Source of the DNA: JBBRWO01 sp038249135
GTDB taxonomy: Bacteria; Actinomycetota; Coriobacteriia; Anaerosomatales; JAAXUF01
Assembly: GCA_038249135.1 (NCBI GenBank)
Contig: JBBRWO010000047.1
Location: 1-14,794 of the forward strand
Reading direction: 5' to 3'
DNA: 14,794 nucleotides
Positions 1 through 6,841 of the stretch are shown piece by piece; position 1 is the stretch's first letter; every line of letters starts with the position of its first letter. Below the pieces are notes generated by a model that saw only the letters and a program-made list of their open reading frames with translations, did not search any database and had not been told where the DNA came from. Both the position numbers and the translations under genes were made by a program.

Positions 1-900
1 CAGGTGGGCGTCGAGCTGATCGGCGCGTCGGGTCCGGCTGCTGACGCCGAGATGGTCGCGGTGATGGTCGAGGGGCTGCGCGCTGCGGGACTGACCGGCT
101 TCACGGTCGCGGTGGGTACCGTCGCGGTGCTCTCGGCGATCGTTGAGGCGGCCAAGATGTCGCCGGCATGGGGCGAGCAGGTGTTCTCGGCGGCGCACGA
201 CCGCAATCTGGTGGAGCTGGGCAGACTGGCGGCCGAGCCGGGCGTGGAGCCTGCGGCTGCCAAGGCGCTGCTGGAGGTTCCGCGCGTGCGCGGTGGGCGA
301 GAGGCTGTGGCGGCGTGTCGCTCGGCAGCGGCGGGCTGCGGGTGCACCGACGCGCTCGACGCGCTCGACGAGACACTGGCCCTGCTCGAGGCGGCAGGCG
401 TTGCCACGAGTGTGGTCGTGGACTTCTCGGTCATGCGCTCCTTTGGCTACTACACCGGTCTTGTCGCAGAAGCGTACGCGCCGGGTCTGGGCGTGCCGCT
501 GGGCGGGGGAGGTCGGTACGACGGCGTGCTGGGTGCATTCGGTGCGCCGGCCCCCGCTGCGGGCTTCGCGCTGGGTCTCGAGCGCATCTCGATCGCGCTG
601 CTCGAGCAGGGTGCCGAGCCGCTGACGCGCGGACTCGACGCGGTGCTGGGCGGTTCGCCGGAGGCGGCGCTGGTTGCGGCGCAGCGCTTGCGCGCGGCCG
701 GCTGGCAGGTGGCGCTCGCGGAGCACACCGGCCTGGCGCTCGTTGCCGAGGCAGTGCGGCTCGATGCGGTTGAGGCGCTGTTGGCAGAGGGCACTGATAT
801 CGTGCGGTTGGATCGCGCCGGCGAACGCGCGTTGCCGCTGGGCGACACGGTTCCCGCTGCTCCCACGTCCACGTGGGCCAAGGATGGTGAGCGTCGATGA
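1..900 (+). CDS. hisZ: ATP phosphoribosyltransferase regulatory subunit HisZ, 5'-truncated by the window edge
   Basis: HisZ is a catalytically inactive paralogue of histidyl-tRNA synthetase that assembles with short-form HisG to give active, histidine-sensitive ATP phosphoribosyltransferase, the first step of histidine synthesis. The frame is open from base 1 (299 codons visible). It begins inside the class II synthetase core with VGVELIG, so the true start lies upstream and the GTG at 4 is internal. Visible class II/HisRS-like motifs are GYYTG (about 445-459), a glycine-rich GGGGRYDG (about 502-525) and GFALGLER (about 562-585). The C-terminus is short and does not resemble a full anticodon-binding domain, which favours HisZ over HisS. 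The short HisG encoded next door, overlapping by ATGA (897-900), needs exactly this partner. A divergent HisRS is the alternative but is unlikely in this context. Confidence 0.9.
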   Translation, partial: QVGVELIGASGPAADAEMVAVMVEGLRAAGLTGFTVAVGTVAVLSAIVEAAKMSPAWGEQVFSAAHDRNLVELGRLAAEPGVEPAAAKALLEVPRVRGGREAVAACRSAAAGCGCTDALDALDETLALLEAAGVATSVVVDFSVMRSFGYYTGLVAEAYAPGLGVPLGGGGRYDGVLGAFGAPAPAAGFALGLERISIALLEQGAEPLTRGLDAVLGGSPEAALVAAQRLRAAGWQVALAEHTGLALVAEAVRLDAVEALLAEGTDIVRLDRAGERALPLGDTVPAAPTSTWAKDGERR

Positions 901-1583
901 TCGCAACACGCAAGCTCGAGGCGAACCGTCGCCTTCGCATCGCGATTCCCAAGGGCGCGCTGTTCCCGGATTCAGTGGCGATGCTCGCTGCCGCCGGACT
1001 CGATGTCACAGGACTCGCCGAGCCGGGTCGCACGCTCATAGTGACCACCTCTGACGCTGAATTCATCATCAGCAAGCCGACCGACGTCCCCGTGTATGTC
1101 GCCTACGGCGCTGCGGATTGCGGCATCGGCGGTAAGGATGTGCTGGTTGAGGCCGGCCTCGAAGTCGTCGAACTCGTCGACCTTCAGTTTGGCGGATGCC
1201 GCTTCGTGGTCGCAGAGCCAGAGGATGCCGCCGGAGCGATCAGTGAGCGCGCTCGCCATCTTGGCGTGGTACGCGTCGCCACCAAGTATCCTCACATCGC
1301 CCAAGCGCACTTCGACGCGCGCGGCATCCAGGTCGAGATCGTGAAGCTCAATGGGAACATAGAGCTGGCGCCGCTCATCGGAATCGCCGATGTGGTCGTC
1401 GACATCACCGCCACAGGCACCACATTGCGCGAGAATCGCCTGCGCATCGTCGAAGACGTGCTGCCTAGTACCGCGCGATTCGTCGGAAATCCTGCGTCTG
1501 TGCGCACGGATCCGCGCGTGACAGAGCTGGCCGATACTATGGCCGCATTGGTAAAAGAATCGAAAGGAACCAAGCAGACATGA
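897..1583 (+). CDS. hisG: ATP phosphoribosyltransferase catalytic subunit, short form
   Basis: HisG condenses ATP with PRPP to form phosphoribosyl-ATP, the committed step of histidine biosynthesis. The product has 228 residues, the size of the short HisG class that lacks the C-terminal ACT-like regulatory domain and depends on HisZ. The conserved core begins at LRIAIPKG (residues 13-20). The family signature with the PRPP-binding loop lies at about 155-180 and includes DITATGTTL (169-177). The ATG overlaps the hisZ stop as ATGA, which indicates translational coupling. About 12 residues precede the usual start of the fold, so a slightly later start is possible, but the overlap supports the one given. 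The gene overlaps hisD by four bases. Confidence 0.96.
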   Translation: MIATRKLEANRRLRIAIPKGALFPDSVAMLAAAGLDVTGLAEPGRTLIVTTSDAEFIISKPTDVPVYVAYGAADCGIGGKDVLVEAGLEVVELVDLQFGGCRFVVAEPEDAAGAISERARHLGVVRVATKYPHIAQAHFDARGIQVEIVKLNGNIELAPLIGIADVVVDITATGTTLRENRLRIVEDVLPSTARFVGNPASVRTDPRVTELADTMAALVKESKGTKQT

Positions 1584-2914
1584 TGCGCAGAATCGTGCTC
1601 GAGCCCGGCCAGCAACTGACGGAGTCCGATCTCGCCCGGAGCGGCGGTGTCGACGCCGAGGTGCTGGGTGTCGCCGCTCGCATCGTCGATGACGTACGCC
1701 AGCGCGGTGACGAGGCGGTACGGGAATACACGCTCACCTTCGACAAAGTCGAACTCGCGGAGTTCCTCGTGACTCCGGAAGAGATCGAGGCCGCTGTGGC
1801 TCTGGTCGAGCCCGAGTTTCTTGAGGCGATAGCCGTGGCCGCGGCAGCGATCGAGGACTTCCACAAGCGTCAGCTGCCGCAGAGCTGGTTCACCACGCAG
1901 CCCGGCGGAATCTTCCTCGGCCAGAAGGTGTCGCCGATCCGTCGCGTGGGCATCTACGTCCCTGGCGGCCGCGCGAAGTACCCCAGCAGCGTGCTCATGA
2001 ATGCGATTCCGGCAATCGTGGCGGGCGTCGAAGAGATCGCGATGGTGGTGCCGCCCGCAGCCGACGGATCGGTGAACCCATACACTCTGGCGGCCGCGGC
2101 TGAGGTCGGGGTCGACGAGATCTACCGCATCGGCGGTGCGCAAGCGGTAGCTGCGCTCGCGTATGGCACCGAGCAGATTCCGCGCGTCGACAAAGTCGTC
2201 GGACCCGGCAACGCGTACGTCACCGCCGCCAAGAAACTCGTGATGGGCGATGTGGGCATCGACATGCTCGCGGGCCCCTCGGAGGTGCTCATCCTCGCCG
2301 ACGACACCGCGGTTCCGGCGTTCGTCGCCATCGATCTCATGGCGCAGGCCGAGCACGATCCGCGCGCCGCGACCTATCTCGTGACCACGGATCCGGAGCT
2401 GCCGGACCTCGTCGACGAGGCGCTGCAGATACTCCTCGACGAGTCACCACGCGGGGAGATCACCGCGCGCTCGCTGACCGACAACGGCGTCGTGATCGTA
2501 TGCCCGGACGTCGTGATCGCGCTTGCGACGTCGGACCTGATCGCGCCTGAGCACCTCGAGGTGCAGATGGCGGATCCGTTCGACCTGCTCGGCAGCATCA
2601 ACAACGCGGGCGCGATCTTCCTCGGACCGTGGACGCCGGAGAGCGTCGGCGACTACGTGGCGGGGCCGAACCACGTGCTTCCGACCGGTGGTACCGCGCG
2701 ATTCTCCAGTCCGCTGTCGGTCGATGACTTCGTGAAGAAGTCGTCGGTGCTCTCCTACAGTTTTGAGGCGCTCGAGCTCGACGGGCAGACGGTGCTTGAG
2801 ATCGCCGGCAAAGAGGGGCTCTGGGCGCACGGTCGTGCGGTCAGCCTGCGTCTCGACGCCGTTGCCGAGTACGCCGAGGCCGATGCGGCCGACGACGAGA
2901 ACAGCGACTACTGA
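1580..2914 (+). CDS. hisD: Histidinol dehydrogenase
   Basis: HisD is the zinc enzyme that oxidises L-histidinol to L-histidine in two NAD-dependent steps, the end of the pathway. At 444 residues it has the normal family length. The signature around AGPSE (231-235) runs on to QAEHDP, giving zinc ligands Q256 and H259. The catalytic pair E324-H325 is in APEHLEV. D358 and H417 (in LWAHGRA) match the remaining two zinc ligands, and GPNHVLPTGG (362-371) is conserved. All expected active-site residues are present. Translation can start at either of two consecutive ATGs (1580 or 1583), the first overlapping the hisG stop. AAAGGA lies about 12 bases upstream. Confidence 0.97.
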   Translation: MMRRIVLEPGQQLTESDLARSGGVDAEVLGVAARIVDDVRQRGDEAVREYTLTFDKVELAEFLVTPEEIEAAVALVEPEFLEAIAVAAAAIEDFHKRQLPQSWFTTQPGGIFLGQKVSPIRRVGIYVPGGRAKYPSSVLMNAIPAIVAGVEEIAMVVPPAADGSVNPYTLAAAAEVGVDEIYRIGGAQAVAALAYGTEQIPRVDKVVGPGNAYVTAAKKLVMGDVGIDMLAGPSEVLILADDTAVPAFVAIDLMAQAEHDPRAATYLVTTDPELPDLVDEALQILLDESPRGEITARSLTDNGVVIVCPDVVIALATSDLIAPEHLEVQMADPFDLLGSINNAGAIFLGPWTPESVGDYVAGPNHVLPTGGTARFSSPLSVDDFVKKSSVLSYSFEALELDGQTVLEIAGKEGLWAHGRAVSLRLDAVAEYAEADAADDENSDY

Positions 2915-2915
2915 C

Positions 2916-4022
2916 ATGGAGCCCATGCGTCCCGCACGCCCTGAGCTCGACGAACTCATCGCCTACGACGCGAAGGAAGTGCGCGCCGAGGTGGTGCTCG
3001 CCAGCAACGAGAACCCCAACAACCTGCCGGTCGAGATCACCACCAAGCTCGCATCGCGCTTGGCGGAGTTCAAGTTCAACCGCTATCCGGATCCCACCGC
3101 CAACGAGCTGCGCAAACTGATCGCCGAGGCCAACGGGCTCGACGTCGAGAACGTGCTGGTGGGCAACGGCGGAGATGAGATCATCTACAACCTACTCGTC
3201 GCATGGGGCGGTCCGGGGCGCAAAATCCTCGACATGCCGCCGACGTTCTCGATGTACGGCATTGACGCCCAGGTGACCGGCACGGAGGTTGTGAAGGTGC
3301 CGCGGCGCGCGGACTTCACGATCGACGAGGCCGCCGTTCTGGCGCGTGTGGCCGAGGGCGACATCGACATCATCGTTGTCGCCAATCCCAACAACCCTAC
3401 CGGCGGATTGGCTAACGAGTCGTTCCTCATCGAGCTGCTCAAGTCCACGGACGCGATCGTCATGGTCGACGAGGCCTACTTCGAGTTCAGCCGTCACACG
3501 ATGCGCCCGCACATGGCACGCTATCCCAACCTGGTGTTGCTCAGGACGTTTTCCAAGGCGTTCTCGATGGCGGGACTCCGCGTGGGCTACCTGCTCGCGC
3601 AGCCGGAGGTAGTCCAGGCGTTCATGAAGGTCCGCCAGCCCTACTCGGTGGATTCGTTCTCGCAGTGGGTCGCGCAGACGGTCTATCGCGAGCGAATGGT
3701 CTTTGAGCAGGGAATCCGCGATATCGTCCATGGCCGAGATGGGCTGATGAAGGAGCTTAAGGCGCTTGACGGCGTCGAGGTGTTTCCCAGTGAAGCCAAC
3801 TTCGTGCTCTTCCGAGTGGAGCACGCCGCTGCGCTCTGGCGCGACCTGCTCCACAACCACTCGGTTCTTATTCGCGACTTCTCGCGGAGCCGGGGACTCG
3901 AGAACTGCCTGCGAGTCACCGTCGGCACCGATGAGGAGAACCGTCGGTTCGTGACGGCGATGCAAGACTGCCTCTCGCATCGCAGCGCACCGGAGCCCGC
4001 TGAGACTGGGAGCAGATCGTGA
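2916..4022 (+). CDS. hisC: Histidinol-phosphate aminotransferase
   Basis: HisC is a PLP-dependent fold-type I aminotransferase that makes histidinol phosphate from imidazole acetol phosphate and glutamate. The 368-residue product shows SNENP near the N-terminus (30-34), NPNNPTGG (157-164), D185 in VDEAY, the Schiff-base lysine K214 in TFSKAFSMAG, R222 in LRVGY, and the substrate-carboxylate arginine R333 in CLRVTVG. I chose the ATG one base after the hisD stop. The frame stays open for 153 bases further upstream, but that part lies inside hisD and is not HisC-like. A second ATG at 2925, just behind GGAG, is an equally possible start. The 3' end overlaps hisB by GTGA. HisC can also act on aromatic keto acids, but the operon fixes its main role. 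Confidence 0.95.
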   Translation: MEPMRPARPELDELIAYDAKEVRAEVVLASNENPNNLPVEITTKLASRLAEFKFNRYPDPTANELRKLIAEANGLDVENVLVGNGGDEIIYNLLVAWGGPGRKILDMPPTFSMYGIDAQVTGTEVVKVPRRADFTIDEAAVLARVAEGDIDIIVVANPNNPTGGLANESFLIELLKSTDAIVMVDEAYFEFSRHTMRPHMARYPNLVLLRTFSKAFSMAGLRVGYLLAQPEVVQAFMKVRQPYSVDSFSQWVAQTVYRERMVFEQGIRDIVHGRDGLMKELKALDGVEVFPSEANFVLFRVEHAAALWRDLLHNHSVLIRDFSRSRGLENCLRVTVGTDEENRRFVTAMQDCLSHRSAPEPAETGSRS

Positions 4023-4630
4023 GCGAGGAGAAGAGGAATCCCATGGGCCGAGCAGCCACCATCGAACGAGCAACGCGCGAGACCGACATCACCATCTCGA
4101 TCGACCTCGATGGCGGTGGCGCGACCACGGTCGCGACCGGCGTGCCGTTCTTCGACCACATGCTCGATGCCTTTGGGCGCCACGGGCTGTTCGACCTCGC
4201 CGTCAGCGCAGTCGGCGACCTAGAGATCGATGCCCATCACACCGTCGAGGACACCGGCATCGTCCTCGGTCAGGCGCTGGCGACGGCGCTCGCCGACAAG
4301 GCAGGAATCACTCGCTTCGGCTCGTGCATGATGCCCATGGATGAGGCGCTGGTGCTCGCCGCCGTCGACATCTCAGGACGTGGCGCGCTCTACTACGACG
4401 TCGCGCTTCCCATCGAGATCATCGGCACCTTCGACACGACGCTCGCCAAGGAGTTCCTCGTGGCCTTCGCGACCAACGCGGGCATCACTTTGCACGTCCG
4501 GTCGCTTGCCGGGGACAATGCGCACCATCTCATCGAGGCGGCGTTCAAGGCGGTCGCCCGAGCGCTCAAGGACGCCGTGGCACTCGATCCACGCGTGAGC
4601 GGCGTGCCGTCCACCAAGGGGTCGCTGTGA
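4019..4630 (+). CDS. hisB: Imidazoleglycerol-phosphate dehydratase
   Basis: HisB dehydrates imidazole glycerol phosphate to imidazole acetol phosphate using a two-metal (Mn) centre. The product is monofunctional, without the N-terminal histidinol-phosphatase domain of the enterobacterial fusion. Metal-binding motifs are all present: FFDHML (H47), HHTVED (H73, H74, E77), H149 in LHV, and HHLIEA (H159, H160, E163). It ends in the typical SGVPSTKGSL. Two starts are plausible. GTG 4019 overlaps the hisC stop and follows GGGAG by six bases, giving 203 residues. ATG 4043 follows AAGAGGA and gives 195 residues. Both leave the fold intact. Confidence 0.96.
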   Translation: MSEEKRNPMGRAATIERATRETDITISIDLDGGGATTVATGVPFFDHMLDAFGRHGLFDLAVSAVGDLEIDAHHTVEDTGIVLGQALATALADKAGITRFGSCMMPMDEALVLAAVDISGRGALYYDVALPIEIIGTFDTTLAKEFLVAFATNAGITLHVRSLAGDNAHHLIEAAFKAVARALKDAVALDPRVSGVPSTKGSL

Positions 4631-5256
4631 GCCCTCGCATCGCCATCATCGACTACCGCATGGGAAATCTCCGCAGCGTGCAGAAGGGCTTCGAGCACGC
4701 CGGCGTCACCGACGTTGTCGTCACCGACGACCCCGAGGTCGTATCGGCGGCTGACGGGATCGTGCTGCCGGGCGTGGGAGCGTTTCGCGACGCGAGCGCG
4801 AACCTGCGAGAGAGCGGGCTGGAGAGCATGCTGCGCCACAAGATCGGCGTCGGTACGCCGTTTCTCGGCATCTGTCTCGGAATGCAGCTGCTCGCCGACA
4901 TCGGCCTGGAAGACGGCGAGTACACCGGACTCGGCCTCGTACCCGGCACATGCGAGCGATTGCCCGGTGGCGTGAAGATTCCGCACATCGGCTGGAACAC
5001 CGTGGAGTATCCGCTGGACAGCCCACTGTTCGAGGGCATCGAGGAGTCGACCGCGTTTTACTTCGTGCACAGTTATCGGCTTGTGCCACGCGACTCGTCG
5101 GTGATCATCGGCTCCACTGAGTACGGCGTGCGCTTCGCGGCGGCCGTCCAGCTCCGCAGCATGTACGCCGTCCAGTTCCATCCCGAGAAGTCATCGACCG
5201 CGGGGCTGCACCTGCTCGCCAACTTCGGTCGTATCGCAGAGAGGGCACGCGCGTGA
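4627..5256 (+). CDS. hisH: Imidazole glycerol phosphate synthase, glutaminase subunit HisH
   Basis: HisH is the class I glutamine amidotransferase subunit that supplies ammonia through a channel to HisF. The 209-residue product has the IDYRMGNL start, the oxyanion-strand motif PGVGAF (48-53), the nucleophile C83 in GICLGMQLL, and H185/E187 in QFHPEKS completing the triad. Length is normal. The GTG start overlaps the hisB stop as GTGA, and the 3' end overlaps hisA in the same way. Its partner HisF is encoded one gene further on, separated only by hisA, which is a common order. Confidence 0.96.
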   Translation: MSPRIAIIDYRMGNLRSVQKGFEHAGVTDVVVTDDPEVVSAADGIVLPGVGAFRDASANLRESGLESMLRHKIGVGTPFLGICLGMQLLADIGLEDGEYTGLGLVPGTCERLPGGVKIPHIGWNTVEYPLDSPLFEGIEESTAFYFVHSYRLVPRDSSVIIGSTEYGVRFAAAVQLRSMYAVQFHPEKSSTAGLHLLANFGRIAERARA

Positions 5257-5996
5257 TCGTCTTTCCGGCAATCGACATCCTCGGTGGGCGCGCCGTGCGT
5301 CTCGCTCAGGGCGACTACAACCGAGTCACCGTCTACAACGACGACCCCGTCGCGCAGGCTCGTGAGTTCGTCGAGGCGGGGGCCGAGTGGATCCACGTGG
5401 TCGATCTCGACGGCGCGCGTGATGGCGTTCCGGGCAACATCGCGATCATCGAGCGAATCGCCAGAGAGACCGGCGCTCGCCTCGAGGTCGGCGGTGGTGT
5501 CCGCACGCTCGACACAATGGGCCGACTCACCGATGCGGGTGTGGAGCGCGTCGTCATCGGAACCAAACTCGTCACCGATCCCGAGTTTGTCCGCCATGCG
5601 GTGCGCTGCTGTGGCGACGGAGTGGTCGCCGGCGTGGACGCACGCGACGGTATGGTGGCGGTCGAGGGGTGGCGTGCAGGCACCGCGACGTCGGCGCAGG
5701 TGCTCGTGGGCGAGCTGCGTGAGCTGGGCATTCGCCATCTCGTCTACACCGACATCTCGCGTGACGGGATGCAAACCGGCATCAACGCCCCCGCGTATGT
5801 CGGCGTCGCTGTGAGCGCCGGCTTCCCCGTGGTCGCGAGCGGCGGCGTCTCCACCCTCGACGACATCCGCGCGCTCCGCGAACTGGGTCCCGGCGTGGTT
5901 GAAGGCGTCATAGCAGGGCGCGCCATCTATGAAGGCGCATTCACGGTCGCCCAGGCACTCGACGCCGCATGTAGAGGCGGAGTCGACCCATGCTGA
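5253..5996 (+). CDS. hisA: ProFAR isomerase HisA
   Basis: HisA is the TIM-barrel Amadori isomerase that converts ProFAR to PRFAR. The 247-residue product begins IVFPAIDILGG with catalytic D8, and the second catalytic aspartate is D129 in AGVDARDG. Phosphate-binding loops are GGGVRT (80-85) and ASGGVST near the C-terminus. TDISRDG lies at 166-172. Many actinobacteria use a bifunctional HisA/TrpF (PriA). Here the position I align with the PriA arginine before the conserved Gly-Trp holds Glu (VEGW, about 137-140), which argues for ordinary HisA. That alignment was made by eye. The GTG start overlaps hisH, and hisF starts seven bases before the hisA stop. Confidence 0.95.
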   Translation: MIVFPAIDILGGRAVRLAQGDYNRVTVYNDDPVAQAREFVEAGAEWIHVVDLDGARDGVPGNIAIIERIARETGARLEVGGGVRTLDTMGRLTDAGVERVVIGTKLVTDPEFVRHAVRCCGDGVVAGVDARDGMVAVEGWRAGTATSAQVLVGELRELGIRHLVYTDISRDGMQTGINAPAYVGVAVSAGFPVVASGGVSTLDDIRALRELGPGVVEGVIAGRAIYEGAFTVAQALDAACRGGVDPC

Positions 5997-6754
5997 TGAA
6001 ACGCGTCATTCCCTGTCTCGACGTCCACGAGGGGCGCGTCGTCAAAGGCGTCAACTTCGTGAACCTGCGCGACGCCGGCGACCCCGTGGAGATGGCTGCG
6101 ATCTATGACAAGGCCGGGGCTGACGAGGTCATCTTCCTCGACATCACCGCCACCCACGAAGACCGGCCGAGCATGCTCGACGTCGCCACCCGTACCGCCG
6201 AGGAGTGCTTCATCCCTTACACGGTGGGCGGTGGAATGCGCAGCGCGGCCGACATCCGAGCGATGCTTGCCGCCGGTGCCGACAAGATATCCCTTAACTC
6301 GGCGGCAGTTCGTGATCCATCGATGATTACCCACACGAGCCGGATCTACGGCTCACAGTGCATCGTGGTTGCGATCGACGCACGCAGAGTGGCAGGCGGT
6401 CGTGATCGCTGGGAGGTCTTCATCAACGGTGGCCGAATCAACACCGAGCTCGACGCCGTCCAGTGGGCCCGCGAAGCCGAACGGCTTGGTGCCGGTGAGA
6501 TTCTGCTGACCAGCATGGATTGCGACGGCACCAAGGACGGCTTCGATCTACCGCTCACACGATCGATCACCCGTGAGCTCAACATCCCGGTCATCGCGAG
6601 TGGGGGAGCGGGCACGCTCGAGCATTTCGCCGAGGCGGTGCTCGAGGCAGACGCAGACGCGGTACTCGCCGCAAGCGTCTTCCACTTTGGTACCTATACG
6701 GTCCGTCAAGTGAAGGAAGCCATGGCTGCGGCGGGTGTGCCTGTCCGCCTTTGA
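5990..6754 (+). CDS. hisF: Imidazole glycerol phosphate synthase, cyclase subunit HisF
   Basis: HisF is the TIM-barrel synthase subunit that uses HisH-derived ammonia to turn PRFAR into imidazole glycerol phosphate and AICAR. The 254-residue protein has catalytic D11 (IPCLDV) and D130 (VVAIDARR), phosphate loops VGGGMRS (79-85) and ASGGAGT, and the hinge LTSMDCDGTKDG. Family length is 250-255 residues. The ATG overlaps the end of hisA by seven bases. This is the last gene of the contiguous his block. After an 87-base gap comes an unrelated cytochrome gene rather than hisI. Confidence 0.97.
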   Translation: MLMKRVIPCLDVHEGRVVKGVNFVNLRDAGDPVEMAAIYDKAGADEVIFLDITATHEDRPSMLDVATRTAEECFIPYTVGGGMRSAADIRAMLAAGADKISLNSAAVRDPSMITHTSRIYGSQCIVVAIDARRVAGGRDRWEVFINGGRINTELDAVQWAREAERLGAGEILLTSMDCDGTKDGFDLPLTRSITRELNIPVIASGGAGTLEHFAEAVLEADADAVLAASVFHFGTYTVRQVKEAMAAAGVPVRL

Positions 6755-6810
6755 GGCTTTGGCGCAGCGCGTTGTGACCGGCCCGCGTACGCAGGAATGT
6801 TTTTCGCTGT

Positions 6811-6816
6811 TAGAAT
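6811..6816 (+). promoter_or_regulatory. Possible -10 hexamer before the cytochrome gene
   Basis: In the 87-base gap between hisF and the cytochrome gene, TAGAAT occurs in the context CTGTTAGAAT, about 25 bases before the presumed start. No recognisable -35 element sits 16-19 bases upstream, so this is weak. It resembles the TAGACT before hisI and before the T-box. A run of five T at 6800-6804 has no stem in front of it, so I see no terminator after hisF. Confidence 0.3.
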
Positions 6817-6841
6817 CCACAGAGTACATCGTTAGAGAGGG

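Noticed and set aside
1..900. First gene as histidyl-tRNA synthetase.
   Set aside because: The C-terminal part is too short and unlike the HisRS anticodon domain, and the overlapping short HisG needs HisZ.
431..1075. Minus-strand open frame of about 214 codons opposite hisZ and hisG.
   Set aside because: Arg/Pro/Ala-rich shadow of coding sequence with no motifs or ribosome site.
1292..2356. Long minus-strand open frame (354 codons) across hisG and hisD.
   Set aside because: It is antisense to two well-supported enzymes in high-GC DNA, where stop codons are rare. The translation shows low-complexity His/Arg/Asp-rich composition and no domain.
2763..2915. Upstream extension of the hisC frame into hisD.
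   Set aside because: The extra 51 residues are the off-frame reading of hisD. HisC homology starts after the hisD stop.
6799..6804. T run after hisF as a terminator.
   Set aside because: No stable stem directly precedes it. The nearby GCGTACGC is a short palindrome that cannot form a useful hairpin.
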